Below, piece after piece: positions 1-13,250 of a DNA stretch of 64,000 bases. This DNA comes from Membranipora membranacea (taxonomy: Eukaryota; Bryozoa; Gymnolaemata; Cheilostomatida; Membraniporidae). Position numbers and translations under genes: made by a program. Position 1 is the stretch's first letter. The number at the start of each line of letters is the position of its first letter. Where the stretch lies: contig OU612074.1 of assembly GCA_914767715.1 (NCBI GenBank), forward strand, positions 23,794,062 through 23,858,061. The letters run 5' to 3'. The notes below the pieces were generated by a model. That model was not told the DNA's origin. It searched no databases and saw only the letters and a list, made by a program, of their open reading frames with translations.

Positions 1-2230
1 TATAATAACGTCAACTTGCAGTTCTTGAGACTGCAGCTATTATAAACATCTATGTGATCTCAAACTGAGTTAAGAGTTGGGTAAAATATGATTAGATCAT
101 AACTTTGCATTGTCATATACTTCGCATGGGCTATTCTTTCTTTGGGGAATCACAGAACCATTGTTCTGGCCAAAAAAACAAGAGTGATTTTTGGTGTTGA
201 TCAAAATTCAATCTACATAACATTTCTATCTCATTATATTAATGTCTAGTGACCTTGAGGTCAGGTTATATATGGTTTAGTGGTTGTCTGCTCTGCAACT
301 GTTATCAGGTCCATTCACAGCTGTATTGAGGATGACCCATAGGAAAAGAGCCAAGGTTTGGTGCTTTCTTATCCGCTTGATGACTCTATATCACCTATCA
401 TATTAAATTAATTAGATACTGTGTAACACCCGACTGAGGCTGTTATGGTTCAGGTCATGTGATACAGGAGGCAGCAGTGGAAAATTTTGAGAGTGAACAT
501 CTTGATACGACTATGAATCAGTTTAAACTTGATATTCAGCTCTGTAGTGAATGATATTCTGTTCCAAAGAGCTGATTTCCTTACTGGCTATTCATTTAAT
601 ATTTATAAATGGGTTGCCAGGGTTGTCTGCTACTTTAACAAGCACTATTTTATACCCGTCCTTTTAACAGAATAATAATAAAAAAAAAACTCAGCTAACA
701 TACCAGTAACCAATTCCATGTTGCCAATCCAACAAAAGAAATATTCTGTCGATCTACCACTCATGCATTTACCATCAGCCAAAAATCTTTATTTAGTAAC
801 TTCATTTATGCCAAACCAGTACAGTCTGTCCGCCCAGCTATTTTGAAAATTGGCACACCTCCGCGAGATAGCTTCAATCTATGTATGTATGTATGTATGT
901 ATATGATGCTCAGATAATGGTGTGGGAGAGAAGTTATTCATCAGTTGAAATGAAGGTAAAGAACTGACTTAGAACGCCAACCACCCTCTACCTTTTTTAA
1001 ATTAGCCCACAGGATGAACACTTTCCTGGATTTTAAATCCTGCCTATTCACCGAACTAAAACTTCCGAAAACTTACTTTCCTAATCAAATTACAAAGTGG
1101 TTGCAAAGTTTCCAATGTTAACATATATTAGGGTTTTCAAGAATAAATGATAGCTGATAATTTTGCTTGTTTTACTATTCTTGGCCCGGTCTCTAAATTT
1201 AAATCCTTGTACATTTTCAACCTGCAGGGTATTTTGGACATGGGTTTAGGTAGCCTGTCTTGACTATAGGTTTGTTGTGGCAGATGCTTGCCCCTTCCCA
1301 CTGCAAAGCTTGTCAAGACAGGCTCAGATATAGGGTGCGATATGCAAAATAATGAGTACTAGCAGCTGGACTTAAACGGCTCACTGTTGATTCTGTTTTA
1401 TACATTAGGATTCGCAGAAGGAGATAAAATGCTTTTCTGCCCTTAGAAGATTTTAATCAGACGGAAGTGTACTCTATCAAGCAACATGTTGTAGATTTAA
1501 GTCCCTGGCCAATTTACGAGATACAAAAATGATTTGCTTCCATAAACTTTACTTTTAGGTCTATTTTTGATACACAGCTTTCTAAGTATCCCTCGGAATA
1601 TCGTCTCGGAAAAGATTGTATACACAAAAGGAGCCTAAGTTTCTTCAAATTATTTTGGTTGATTGATTATAGCTTGTAATTATACAACAAAATTTACCAA
1701 AGGCCATGAGGATCATTACACATTGGTAAGCTTAATTTTGTAGAGTGATTTGTCAATAACCTTCAAATTGCATAGTGACAAGATCACTTGTGGAGAAATG
1801 TCTAGTCTCCACAATTTAGGTTCTGTCCATTGGTCTGTTATTTATTTGGTTATGCTATAAAATCCCACAGCGTTCATTGATCGGGACAGAAAACTACTGA
1901 TTTAAACTCGTGAGAAAGAGGCTAGAAAGATATGGAGATATCTAAAACTTGGGTGACAAATATTCTGAGTCTCTACACTATTTTAAGTCCACTGACCAAG
2001 TTAAGAATTAAAACTAAAGGCCTTCATTATTCCTGACTTCTCTTCAAACTTACCCTTACTCACTCTCCCCTATGTAACGAGGCAATTTTGTGTCAACAAA
2101 ATTCATTCCCATGAATTTTGATGGCGGCATATCATAAACATTGTCATTACTTTCTAATGAATCAAGATTTCCCTTTTTACATTTCAAGAATTTAACAGTA
2201 GGGTCTAATGATCTGAAAACTTGTTAAACG
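1..2230. repeat. Intron block A, gene D copy
   Basis: Starts TATAATAACGTCAACTTGCA and matches 32277-34530 and the other block A copies inside gene A. Includes a (TATG)n run at about 882 and the fold-back at 1251. No exon is seen. Confidence 0.85.
1251..1324. repeat. Short fold-back element TAGCCTGTCTTGAC
   Basis: TAGCCTGTCTTGAC...GTCAAGACAGGCT, 74 bp. Copies in each intron block A: about 33531-33604, 38547, 42390 and 47995. Related single ends at 7920, 17507, 17888, 22262 and 62472. Confidence 0.8.
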
Positions 2231-2286
2231 AAAACAAAAGATATAACATAACATAACATATTATAAGAAAACGCCTGTACAGTTAC

Positions 2287-5200
2287 CTCTCAGGTATCTC
2301 AGTAAAATCACAGTGACGTATATATAACTTATGTAGAGTTTTCATCTCCCCGATCCAGCTGGGTAAAGAACTGAGGCTGGGATTGAAGGATAAATCCAGC
2401 ACCTCTAGAGTATCCAGTGATCTGATGCTACAATGAGAGAAACAATGAACCAATAATAAGGCATGTTGATCAGTGATACATAATATAATAACATCTGTCT
2501 TATTTGACACATGGATTGAATCCATTGTAATACATAAATTAATACAGTAACATATTATTAGAAAACACCTGTACAGTTACCTCTCTGGTATCTCAGTGAG
2601 ATTACAGTTAATTACTATAAATTTACTAATACATTTAATACTATGTTCTACTTGTTGCATATGCCCATTGGTAATAATTGTGGAGATAAATTATATTCCT
2701 AATCAAAGAGGAGGAGACAGCTAATCATTTCTGGTCATTCAACATTCATCCTCTCTTTTATATTGGGAGCACAACTCGAGATTCTATGTATTTTATGACT
2801 CACATTGTGAAATAAGGCTCTGAACACATTATTATATTCAATCATAGCTTCCTATAGCTTGTCGCAAGTGAATTACAAATGCATTTCTTTCATAAAAAAT
2901 TTCCGTGTTTGACAAACAGAGATAAGCATAAATAACAAATAGCGATTTTGTTTCGTATTTTTCAAAAGAGCAAAACCCTGTTATTTGTTGACATGTACAG
3001 ACAAGTGTCAGCCCTGCTGCTAGAAAGGACAGAGTTTACTCACTTCTCTAACTGATCTACATCAGTAATCTCACTTATCTTCAGCTGTTCGAGATGAGGT
3101 GCTATCTGGTGTAGTGGTGGTATGTCACCCAAGATAGTCATATGTGTCACAGTGTGACCTTCTGTAGCTGATAATAACTCATTTACAGTAAGTGTGCTTA
3201 AGTCGTCCCGGACAGGTATATTATCTATATCAGGCTGACTATCATATCTGTACCATACTTGATACTCTGTAAGTGTAAATTATTACTAGAATTGATATAC
3301 CAGGACCCAACTCAAACAGTGTGCGGTGGAGGTAGGGATGGAAAAGTATGGGGAGATTCAGGGAAATTAAAAAAATCCAAAGAATCTTACTTTGAGAGGC
3401 ATGATTTCCATATGGTTTGTGGTTTTGTTTGTTTTACCGTTATCGGTGCCAAACCTGATCAGTGATTTGCTCAGATGTTGTTGAGGAATTAACATAATCA
3501 CTATGTCCATAGTAATCCATCTGCTTTGTTATAGAAAAGGGGATAATTTCTCATAAAGCGGTCGCTTCAGTTCCTGATGTGCATGGTGATTCAACAAGAC
3601 GAAGTCAACAAGATACTTTTAAACATCATCTGCTAGCTGTGAATTTTCAGAAAACCTAAACAAACAAATAAATCCTTTGTTCAAGATACTCAATCGCCTA
3701 TAAATATACCTATATATAACAAAGCCCTGTATGCTGTTGTTGGGGGAAACTGTCCCTCCCTAAATCATACAACAGCAACTTTGATCATAATTATACTTTG
3801 TTGTCACCCTTCTCACCAGGTTGTCTGCACAGCCTACCAAGCCTTGGCAGTTTGTCTCATACCCAATGTGTCTGCAGAGGTCACACACCCCAATGGGCTT
3901 TTATTCATAGCTACTGATCTAATAATCATCAAACATGTAGGGACTATACTGACATGGCCTGTTTCTCGTATTACTGGTTATAAACCCAGAGACACTTACT
4001 TTTTCTACTATCACTGCCTTCACTGTACTGTACTGAGAGAGTCCCATCTACATATAGAAAAGAGAAGGTTCAGTTGTTTTAGTCAGTTTTTGAGATACTA
4101 AAATTTAACTTGAAGTGTAGAGTTGATATATGTAAGAACTGTTTTAGAGCACAATGCATCAAATTTTTAAATAAAAAATTTTTCTGAGTATCATTTTATA
4201 ACGGTACAACACTGCAACATTTTTATATTATACAGTATTTTAATATTTTTATTATGAGCTCAACAGACGCTTTTATTTCTCAATCACTTGGCAGAGACAG
4301 AATAAATTATCCTATCCTATCCTATATCCTAACTGAATTGTGTTTTGTCCTCTCTGTGTGAGTCATGGTGAGACAGCAGGTAGAAGTTATCAGATAAACC
4401 AAGATCTGTATTATAGGTAAGCTGGAAAACACTTTATTCAGGTAATTATTTTAGTAAATCAAAATATTGATTCAATTTGAATAAAGATTGGATTTTTCAT
4501 ACTTTGGAGTTGCCCTTCCATATTTAAGAATAAAATGTACTACAATACTACTTCTGACTAAGCTCAAGCGCTTAAACTGTGTTGGGATAGCTGGTAGTAC
4601 ATTTCATTATCATGCTACTAACAGCTATCCTGACACAGTTTGAGCGCTAAAACTACTTCTGACTCAGAGTTATTATTCTGTATGATGAAAGTTTAGGATA
4701 AAGTCACAGTTCTGGTACATTGTGTTATATAAAGTAACCAGGCTTACCTGATGTTTGTGTCAGTGTGGTTGTATCAGCCAAAGGTTCCACAGATAGATCC
4801 AGAGGTTGGGATTGTTCCTGACTCATCACCTGCTCCTCCCCCTGCTCCTGTTGGTTTATCTGGTTGTTAGTACATCTGTACTGAGTATCACCCTGTGAAG
4901 GAGAAGTCTGATGAGAGATTGGTAGAGCTGCCTGAGAAGCGTAACCAGGGAGAAATCTTCTCTGGTTGTCTGAAAGTAGAATACTAGTACAATGTATTAT
5001 TAATGTGTTAGCACATCCAAACCAAGACAATGAATTCTCTTAAGGTTTCATTGACAAGGACTGTGTTCAGAGCATAATGGATGCCAGATTTTCATTACAG
5101 TCTAACAGTATCATACTCTAGAAGTTATTCAAAATAGTGTGCAAAAAGAATTTTGAGTTAGGTGGAGGTAACTCCAAAAATTTGATGACGTCAATAGAGT

Positions 5201-7060
5201 TCATTGATGATGTGTGATGATCATTATGTGAGCTATTTATAGTAGGTAAATTCGTGCCCTTGGTATCTATACTAAATAATCATTAATCATAATCATTTTC
5301 ATTGGGAAATCCAAGTGAATCCAACTTGAACTCAAGTTGTCTCCCTATTACCAATGATGAGATAATTCTAAGTTTCATTTCAATATCATTGAAAAACCGT
5401 ATACCTAATCATAAAATCTATTCAGTTCGATTTTCCCCAAGAAAATGATTATAATTAATGATTATTTAATATAGATACCTAGTAATTTCTGGAAACAGAT
5501 GCTTTTATAGCTTGCTGGAGACACTCCAAACATACTCTATATGAGCTCATGTAAGGGTTTAGAAGTTATAAGTCTAGATCAGGGGTGCTCAAACTTTTTT
5601 GCCAGTGGGTCACTTTTAAAAGTTAACATACTGAAGTGGACCAGGATCTTTTGCGCCAAGCAAGCAGGCTATCAGTCAGGGTATATTGAGTTTATTATTG
5701 AACAACAGATCTGCGCGAAGCGCGAAATTATCTGGCCCTCATGTTTCCTCATATGCATACTTAGCACTGTTGTCACCAAGACTTGGTGCGTGTTTTGGCC
5801 ATGAGTAAACATGCTGCCTAAAGAAACCAGTCGCAACAGGTAAGTTTTAATATGGGCAAGTGGGCCACCTAAAATTGGCAAGTGGGCCAAATTTGGCCAA
5901 CGGACCATAGTTTGAGCACCCCTGGTCTAGATCAAGACCTTGACTAGATACTAGAATACTAAAATACTTAAAGCTTTTCAACCCAATGTGTCATGTGACC
6001 TGAAGGGAACTCCCTCTATCTAGGTCACAGCTTAGGGGATATCCCCTAATGTTTTGTTTATACAACCATCAGATAGTGTTGCCTATTTCTCAACACTGGG
6101 TTGCAGAAGAGTGATAAGAAATTGGTGGGTATATGTAATGAAAAATGCAGATGTCTATGAATCTTTAAGCCAAGGTCATCTATTCTTGTTGAATGTAATA
6201 CATTTTACTATTGATTACAGACACTGTTGTGAGAAATTTCAATTTGCAGCGCTAACATTAACTGTCCTGGTCTACTCACTGGCTGCACTCAGGAGTGTTC
6301 ATCACTGTCTCAACTCAGGGGTGTACATCACTGTATCTACTCAGGGGTGTACATCACTGACTCCACTCAGGGGTGTCCATCACTGACTCCACTCAGGGGT
6401 GTACATCACTGTATCTACTCAGGGGTGTACGTTACTGACTCCACACAGGGGTGTACGTTACTGACTCCACACAGGGTTGCACATCGCTGTCATCACTCAG
6501 GGGTGTACATCACTGACTCCACTCAGGGGTGTACATCACTGACTCCACTCAGGGGTGAACATCACTGTCTCAACTCAGGGGTGTACATCACTGTCTCTAC
6601 TCAGGGGTGTACGTTACTGACTCCACACAGGGGTGTACATCACTGTCTCAACTCAGGGGTGTACATCACTGTCTCCACTCAGGGGTGTACATCACTGACT
6701 ACCCAGGGGTGTATATCACTGACTCCACTCAGGGGTGAACATCACTGACTCCACTAAGGGGTGTACATCACTGACTCCACTCAGGGGTGAACATCACTGT
6801 CTCAACTCAGGGGTGTACATCACTGACTACCCAGGGGTGTATATCACTGACTCCACACAGGGGTGTACATCACTGTCTCAACTCAGGGGTGATTATATTT
6901 GTATTTACTATCATATGTAATAATAATAAGGTCCTAACAAACAGTAATTTTTATTACAGTGCAACCTCCACTCACCACCAGCAGGGTGATCTGTCCCTGA
7001 AGCCTGACGGTCTTCATCCACCCCTTCTTTGTCTAGTTTTCTTCTCTTCGCTGGATCCAT
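2287..7060 (-). CDS. Gene D: N-terminal exons of another LRR-ROC-COR-caspase gene (runs off left edge)
   Basis: Exons: 6976-7060 (start MDPAKRRKLD), 4748-4969, 4000-4047, 3044-3266, 2581-2625 and 2287-2427. Lengths and phases equal those of gene A exons 1-6, except the sixth is one codon longer (141 nt). The encoded LRR start (YQVWYRYDSQPDIDNIP; LDTLEVLDLSFNPSLSSLP) matches gene A with scattered replacements. The sequence left of 2230 is the intron block that separates LRR exons in gene A, so further LRR exons and the ROC-COR-caspase part should lie beyond the window. Same orientation as A, B and C. Confidence 0.8.
4567..4648. repeat. Hairpin in gene D intron 2
   Basis: Arms AGCGCTTAAACTGTGTTGGG... 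and the imperfect inverse ending GACACAGTTTGAGCGCT. The gene A copy is at 54019-54102. Confidence 0.8.
5262..5479. mobile_element. MITE with about 39-bp terminal inverted repeats
   Basis: GGTATCTATACTAAATAATC at 5262 and its near-perfect inverse ending ATATAGATACC at 5479. The interior is short and noncoding. No target duplication is clear. Absent from gene A, where 5043-6165 is missing. Confidence 0.75.
5580..5924. mobile_element. Non-autonomous hAT element (MITE)
   Basis: Terminal inverted repeats CAGGGGTGCTCAAACT and AGTTTGAGCACCCCTG are bounded by a perfect 8-bp target duplication GTCTAGAT (5572-5579 and 5925-5932). At 345 bp it has no transposase. It lies in intron 1 of gene D. Confidence 0.95.
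6283..6892. repeat. 26-bp minisatellite in gene D intron 1
   Basis: About 23 copies of CTCAGGGGTGTACATCACTG plus a variable 6-bp tail (such as TCTCCA or ACTCCA). Since 26 is not a multiple of 3, it is open in several frames and gives spurious proteins (GVYIT/GCTSL/RGVHH). Confidence 0.95.
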
Positions 7061-8689
7061 GATCTTCTTACAGGACTAGATAGGCATTATGTGTATGAAT
7101 CCTCTGAGTCCCTCTGTGAACTAAAATATAACGTCAACACAAAGGCATTTAGAACATCATTATTTTCACCTGATTGTTAATGACTGTTAGATTTGGATTC
7201 AGTCTGATGTTTAACCATTATAACCCACTTACAGATATAACAATGGTTGTATGGCTGTATTAGGTGTAGTATCTCACAGTAATACAAGAGACACAAAACC
7301 ATAAAAGTGTAGGGATGCTTCATGAGGCCTGTCTTACAACACTAAGGGTCTACATGGCACCAGGGTATCCGCTGATGTAGGGCCTGCATGAGTCATTGAC
7401 AAAGTTCTGAAATGTACATAACTTTATAAGGTTGAGGGTGTATTGATGTCCAGCAAGCATTCATTTGGTTTTGTGAAATGAATCTGGGTCTAGGGATTGG
7501 GCCTTTAGACTACATACACAGACTTATGACTGTCTCACAACATCTCAAAACTGCCAACATCAAGTCCTAAGAGTCTTTAAGTACCCATTGTACTCGTGGG
7601 CATATCTCAAAACTGGTGTCCATCTTTCGCTCTGAAACCTGTAGTGTCTGTGTTGTGAGACCGCCTAGGTTGGTTTATGTCCATCCCATTGGATTGAGAA
7701 CCTTAACATATATTTGTAGGCACAATGGGCTGTACAAGCACAAACTTTCTATGTAGAATTTGGGTTGTGCCCATAAAATACTGGACTGTATTGCTCAATG
7801 GTTGGATGATAGGACCTGTGCTATTAGCTGACTTTGGTTACACATTAACGTACTAATAGATTGCCAGCCATCCTTTACTTTTGGTGCTTTAGTTACCAAA
7901 GTAAGCTACTTGTCCACTCCTAGCCTGTCTTAACAAGCTTTGTTCAGTGGGGAGGAGGGAAACTGAACACCGAACAAAGCTTGTCCCTCCATGCATAAAA
8001 AACTTAGTATTACTATCTAGTATTGTATGCTAGGCATGCATTGCTATATATTTGAGAAACAGACACAGAATGTCTACAACTAAGAATATCTCCACTCATG
8101 TTGGCTCTTTCTAGCCAACCCAAGACTATTTCCTACCTTAGAATGCATCACCTAGGTTAGCATACTTTCAGCTTGTTCTAGATCTTTCAGCAAACTTCCT
8201 GTTGTTGTGAGTTTAGATTGACAAGTGATGCAGTCTTTGAGTTTCATTTTGATGACTTTTTCCATTGGGATCCCCACTTCCCAAAGACTTGGAAAACCCC
8301 AACAGAAGTGGGTCAACATCTATAAGCCGCTTGATTGGACCTTCAATGCCTAGTTAGCCAATCACAATAGCTGTTTTAGTGACTCAACACTTCCCTTTCT
8401 ACAGGCAATGATATGTCCAGGAGGGCACAACTCACATATCTTGCTTGCCATTTAATAAAACTGAAAACAATATTACGTTTTTATTTGGATTAAGGTCAAG
8501 CTGTGAGCATTCTCCCTGATGTGAGCTCACAATAAAACATAAGAAGGAAGCAATGTATATATGTATATATAGAGCGGTTAACGGTAAAGAACATGCCAAT
8601 TACACAACAAACAGGGACAAGAAATATTGTTGGCATAGTCATAAAAAAACGCCTTCAAACAGTCATTTATATCAGGGCTAATCAAATAT
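7061..8689. other. Upstream region of gene D, no gene seen
   Basis: Matches 56224-57800. Contains an inverted repeat around 7930-7985 (ACAAGCTTTGTTC...GAACAAAGCTTGT; the right copy has a poly-G loop at about 57026). The 98-codon frame at 56638 is broken here, so it is not a gene. It probably holds the gene D promoter. Confidence 0.5.
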
Positions 8690-9170
8690 GGTAGAGACTG
8701 CTTTTGAAAACTTATTTAGTAATGAGGAAGGAACTGATTGAATTCATTTGCTTACAACACATTTTATTATCGCTATGGGCCCTTAAAATTTAGCACTTGT
8801 CCATGGTTATCGTACCAGTTTTTATGACAACATGTATTAGCATAGGGGCAGCACACACACTGATTGCAGATCGACTCTGTGATACGAGTCTCTCTGCACC
8901 GTAGTGACAATGCCGCATTTGGCCCAATTGACCTAATCACACTTTGCTTAGAAAAGCAAACTTTTATTCAGTTTGAGTGGGGTGACTTTACAGTTGGACA
9001 ACTCACGCACATTCGCATTAACTCAGTCGCTACAGTGCAAAGATGCCCAACCTTTATTGATTGGTACACATGCGCAAACTGGGCAGCACACAAAATAATT
9101 ACCGTATTTTCTATTCAATCTGCAAGACATGACAGTTTCCGGTCCCTGATCATCAAAAGGAAGTGATCAA
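8690..9170. repeat. Dispersed repeat of unknown class
   Basis: Shares ordered blocks (GGGC.CTTAAAA, TTAGCACT, AGTTTTTA..ACAAC, AATAATTACC, TTCTAT.CAATCTGCA) with 14430-14700, and by duplication with about 57800-58260 and 59665-59930. A 100-codon plus-strand frame here is not kept in the right copy. Confidence 0.55.
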
Positions 9171-9319
9171 TAAAATTTATCAAAACAGTAGAAGAAATTG
9201 CAAAGTAACGATAGAATTTAAAATTCAAGTTTTTAACAGATTTCATTTAATAATAATAAAACTGTATAATTTAGTGAGGTCTTACTGAGTACATGTTGAC
9301 ACCGCTGTTATTGTTTCTT

Positions 9320-9520
9320 ACTTGAGGGATGGATTTCTTCTGTGTTACGACTTACGCTGAAGGTTATTCTAATTATACCCTGAAGGCCATTTGGTAAATT
9401 TGTTAGAATATTTATACATGTTCCATGTGACATGCTCCAAACCTAAATCTCAATACTTACTTGAGGGATGGTTTTTTATCTGTGTTACGACTTACGCTGA
9501 AGGTTATTCTAATTATACTA
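9320..9520. repeat. Local tandem duplication of about 135 bp
   Basis: The segment beginning CTTGAGGGATGG and ending TTCTAATTATAC occurs at about 9321-9377 and again at 9461-9518. The Ty3 element is inserted at the end of the second copy. The right duplication (58437-58500) has a single copy. Confidence 0.75.
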
Positions 9521-9760
9521 TGATATTGTTGTTTGTTATGAATGTTGAATGAGGGCTGATGCAGTACGTGTTTGATTGTTATAGATAGAATTATCTTCAC
9601 TTGGGGTTGTAGCTTATAGTGAGAGGTTTAAATAAACGTGTTGACTTGTATAGGGTTAAACACTAACTGATTCATGTTCTATTGAATACTACATAGCATG
9701 CATATAAAGGATTAAAATGATTGTGGGGTCAGAGGTTAACAATTGTAAAAAAATGATTCA
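9521..9760 (-). repeat. LTR (3' LTR of the minus-strand element)
   Basis: Direct repeat partner of 13012-13250 with only a few differences. It is preceded by TACTA. Confidence 0.85.
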
Positions 9761-10319
9761 TACTATATTTGCCCCTTCTTTCTTGATCAAAATTAGTCTC
9801 TTAAAAGAAAACTCTAATAATAGCCAAAATAAAACTCGTTTTGCTTCCAACACACATGTGTGGTAAAACTGATTTACTAAAGATTAATTGGAATAAATAA
9901 AAATATTGCATGATAAAAAGATGCTGACTGCTATAAAAAAAAATAAGACACATCAAGTCACGCAAAAGGAATGCCGAATGTGCCACAGCCAGCAATGCAG
10001 CAGCACAGGAAGACAGACCACTACACAGTCCCCCGCCACTCCGGTGGAGCAAGGACACAGACATGAGAGAGACCCCGCAGCAACAGGAGTTCCCACACAA
10101 GTCACAAGGAACAGGCCCAGCATATATCGACAAAATGGGCGCGCAGTCCAAACGCCCAATCCACAATCCACAGGCAGGAGTACCAACACTAAGCATCCCC
10201 AGACACAGGCGCGCATCAACATGGCATCACAACTCCTAAATATGATTGGCTAAAGGTCACTTGACTAATGCTATTTATAAATTGTTGACTGCTATTATTA
10301 CTGGCTATTGTTAAGCCTG

Positions 10320-10750
10320 CTATTGATAAGTACCCTCCCGGTACAGGAAATGCTATGCCAAGCCTACATGGTTGGCTGTTGATAATCAAATTCTATTGAT
10401 AAGTACCCTCCCGGTACAGGAAATGCTATGCCAAGCCTACATGGTTGGCTGTTGATAATCAAATTCTATTGATAAGTACCCTCCCGGTACAGGAAATGCT
10501 ATGCCAAGCCTACATGGTTGGCTGTTGATAATCAAATTCTATTGATAAGTACCCTCCCGGTACAGGAAATGCTATGCCAAGCCTACATGGTTGGCTGTTG
10601 ATAATCAAATTCTATTGATAAGTACCCTCCCGGTACAGGAAATGCTATGCCAAGCCTACATGGTTGGCTGTTGATAATCAAATTCTATTGATAAGTACCC
10701 TCCCGGTACAGGAAATGCTATGCCAAGCCTACATGGTTGGCTGTTGATAT
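10320..10750. repeat. 73-bp tandem repeat, about 5.9 copies
   Basis: Copies start at 10320, 10393, 10466, 10539, 10612 and 10685 and look identical. Each contains the small palindrome GTACCCTCCCGGTAC. The array lies inside the retrotransposon, toward its 3' end. Confidence 0.95.
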
Positions 10751-13011
10751 CACTGATAAATTCCAATATCTATTTTGTTTATTTTTATTTAGTCGTATCC
10801 ACTAAATTCGTGTCCTCATGCCTCGCCTATTCAAATGGATGTTGGCCCTGTATTTACGCAAGACTGTATAAAGGTTTGCCTATCTAATCAAATCTAATCT
10901 AATAAAATGATGCCTAAAATGATACTTGTGATTATTATAATTACTAATTACTAGACTAATGGTTGAATAATAATGCTAGAACTAATAAGTGATTATGATG
11001 TAATGCATGTAAAAATGATCTCTTTTTTTTCAGAAATTCTAAGGTCACCACTGCATTACCAAACTCTTCCCTTCTCGCTAGACATTGCTTCAAACTAAAT
11101 TCACCTTTGATTTTATTTCGTTTTCTCTTTTTTTTTTCAGATTTTGGGGCTTTTCTTTCCCTTTCTGGCATAATTGGCCACATCCTGATACACAAGTGCC
11201 AAAATAAATTCGTTTTCTGTTATCTATTAATAGGTAATGTGTGTCCTCTGATATTGTAAAGTAACTGACGGAAAAGACAATATCATGCAATGTAGAAATA
11301 ACAAATCTTGCAGTACTTTATTGTAAGTTAAATATTCAAAGTTTGACATTAAAGCTGGATCATCCTTTTGATCCTTTGAAATGTCTATGAAATCAACAGC
11401 AACTGCTGTTATTGTATTAATGCCTTTGCACCCATACTCTATATCATATGTGTGTTTAGCAGACCCACTACTTTGTTTGTCGGCTTGTGATTCACATTTA
11501 ATGTCTGATTCACCCAAAATTGTGGTGAGCACAGGAAGGTTGTCAACAAGGTCAAGCGGTGTTTGTGGTTCTGTTTGCTCATAAGGCCTCCTGGAAAGGC
11601 AATCAGCATTGGTATTAGTTTTCCCACATTTGTGTTTGATGTCATAGTTGTACGGCTCAAGCAATAGTGACCAGCGACCTAGTCTGCCCTTAGTTTCCTT
11701 TATGCTTTTCAACCATTTGAGTCTAATGTGGTCAGTGAGCACCAAAAAGTGTTTATCTGCAAGGTAATGTTTGTATTTCTCTACTGCTGTAACCAGGGCT
11801 AGTCCCTCTTTGTGTGTTAAAGAATAATTTTGCTCAGCCCCTCTAAATACAGACTACACTTACTATTGTTATATTGTATACATCTATTATGTGATTCCAT
11901 AGAATCTAACCTGATACTATATCATATCTCATATCATATCTCATAAAATCAGCAACTTGAATTAATTGAGAACAGCTAACATACCTACGTCAAAATCTAG
12001 CTGTTTAATACCTAATGAGAATCTTAATATTCCCTACACTACTATTAGTGGAAGTGTTACATGTGATTAATAAAATTTTAGAGTTATTAGGAGTACTATT
12101 TTCTGATATTTTAGTTGTGATATATGATGATTGATCCCCTGTGTCTAGCAAAGCCTGTTTGGCCCATGCGCCAAAGGAAACCCGGACCCGACATTCAGAC
12201 AACAAACCCAAACAGTCGACACAGACAGGGCCCGCTGATTGCTACTGTGTAGAACCTTCCGCAACAGCGCCGGCTCCATCGCAAGCCCGAGGTCCAGCAC
12301 CACGAGAGAGACAGCAGGACCGATAGTGCCCAGTCTCCCACAGCCCCTACAAGTCCGACCATAAGCACAACAAGCACTACTCATATGTGACTTACCATAC
12401 CTGTCACAGTCTGTTACACATAATCCACTACTGCTACCACCACAGATATTGCTACCACATTCATATCCATTTTTCACCTTCTGACTTCCACTGTTACTGG
12501 TATAGTTCCTAGTTTGTCTCTGAGTTAGAAGATTATTATACAGCAGCAGCACAACCATTATTACGGACACAGCTAGTTGTGTTGTGGCGACATTCGCAGA
12601 TTTGGAGGCTTGAGTCGGCTTGAGTAGTTTGGGATACTTCATTATGATACCTCCAATGAATTTTGCTTCATAGATATGAGACAATTGTGATTGGTTGATA
12701 TTATCGATCTCATCCGTATGCTCTGATCTTTTGCTCCATAGATACGCGATAGTGATCGTCATTGACTGAAATTATGGATCGCCTCAGTTTACTCCCGATT
12801 TTTTTTTTGTTCCATAGATAGGCAATTGTCATTGATTTAAATTATCGATCTCCTCTGTATACTTCCCAAGCATTCCACTTTCAATCTGCCGCTTTCTTTG
12901 GTCTATTATACGAGCCACATCGACTTGGCAGCTTTCAGAGGCATATATTCGATAATCCGTTGTGCGTTCTTCCCTGATGTAGGATCTTTAAGAGAGCAGC
13001 TCCACCATATA

Positions 13012-13250
13012 TGATATTGTTGTTTGTTATGAATGTTGAATGAGGGCTGACGCAGTACGTGTTTGATTGTTATAGATAGAATTATCTTCACTTGGGGTTG
13101 TAGCTTATAGTGAGAGGTTTAAATAAACGTGTTGACTTGTATAGGGTTAAACACTAACTGATTCATGTTCTATTGAATACTACATAGCATGCATATGAAG
13201 GATTAAAATGATCGTGGGGTCAGAGGTTAACAATTGTAAAAAATGATTCA
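13012..13250 (-). repeat. LTR (5' LTR of the minus-strand element)
   Basis: Direct repeat partner of 9521-9760. Just inside it, on the minus strand, TGGTGGAGCTGC is a candidate primer-binding site starting with TGG. Confidence 0.85.

Larger units (their letters stand above)
9521..13250 (-). mobile_element. Internally deleted Ty3/gypsy LTR retrotransposon
   Basis: Two LTRs of about 240 bp (9521-9760 and 13012-13250), starting TGATATTG and ending TGATTCA on the plus strand, are nearly identical. They are flanked by the 5-bp repeat TACTA (9516-9520, 13251-13255). The element reads on the minus strand. It holds a degraded Cys-rich zinc knuckle (about 12290-12425), an aspartic protease piece with LLDTG (about 12115-12160), an RNase H domain (about 11520-11865: LTDHIRLKWL, GRLGRWSLLLEPYNYDI, NADCLSRRP) and a purine tract (AAGAAAGAAGGGG) beside the 3' LTR. 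The RT core and most of integrase are missing. It is absent at the equivalent site in the right duplication (about 58490), so it inserted after the duplication or was lost there. Confidence 0.85.

Noticed and set aside
3781-4101. 106-codon plus-strand frame, also at 53232
   Set aside because: It overlaps the minus-strand micro-exon 3 and its introns; openness is explained by recent duplication, not coding constraint.
5541-5908. Short frames on both strands
   Set aside because: They are inside the hAT MITE 5580-5924.
8864-9166. 100-codon plus-strand frame
   Set aside because: The right copy (about 57975-58260) breaks the frame; the region is a dispersed repeat with a diverged relative at 14430.
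9906-10253. 115-codon plus-strand frame
   Set aside because: Lies in the internal region of the minus-strand Ty3 element; composition is odd and no domain is recognised.
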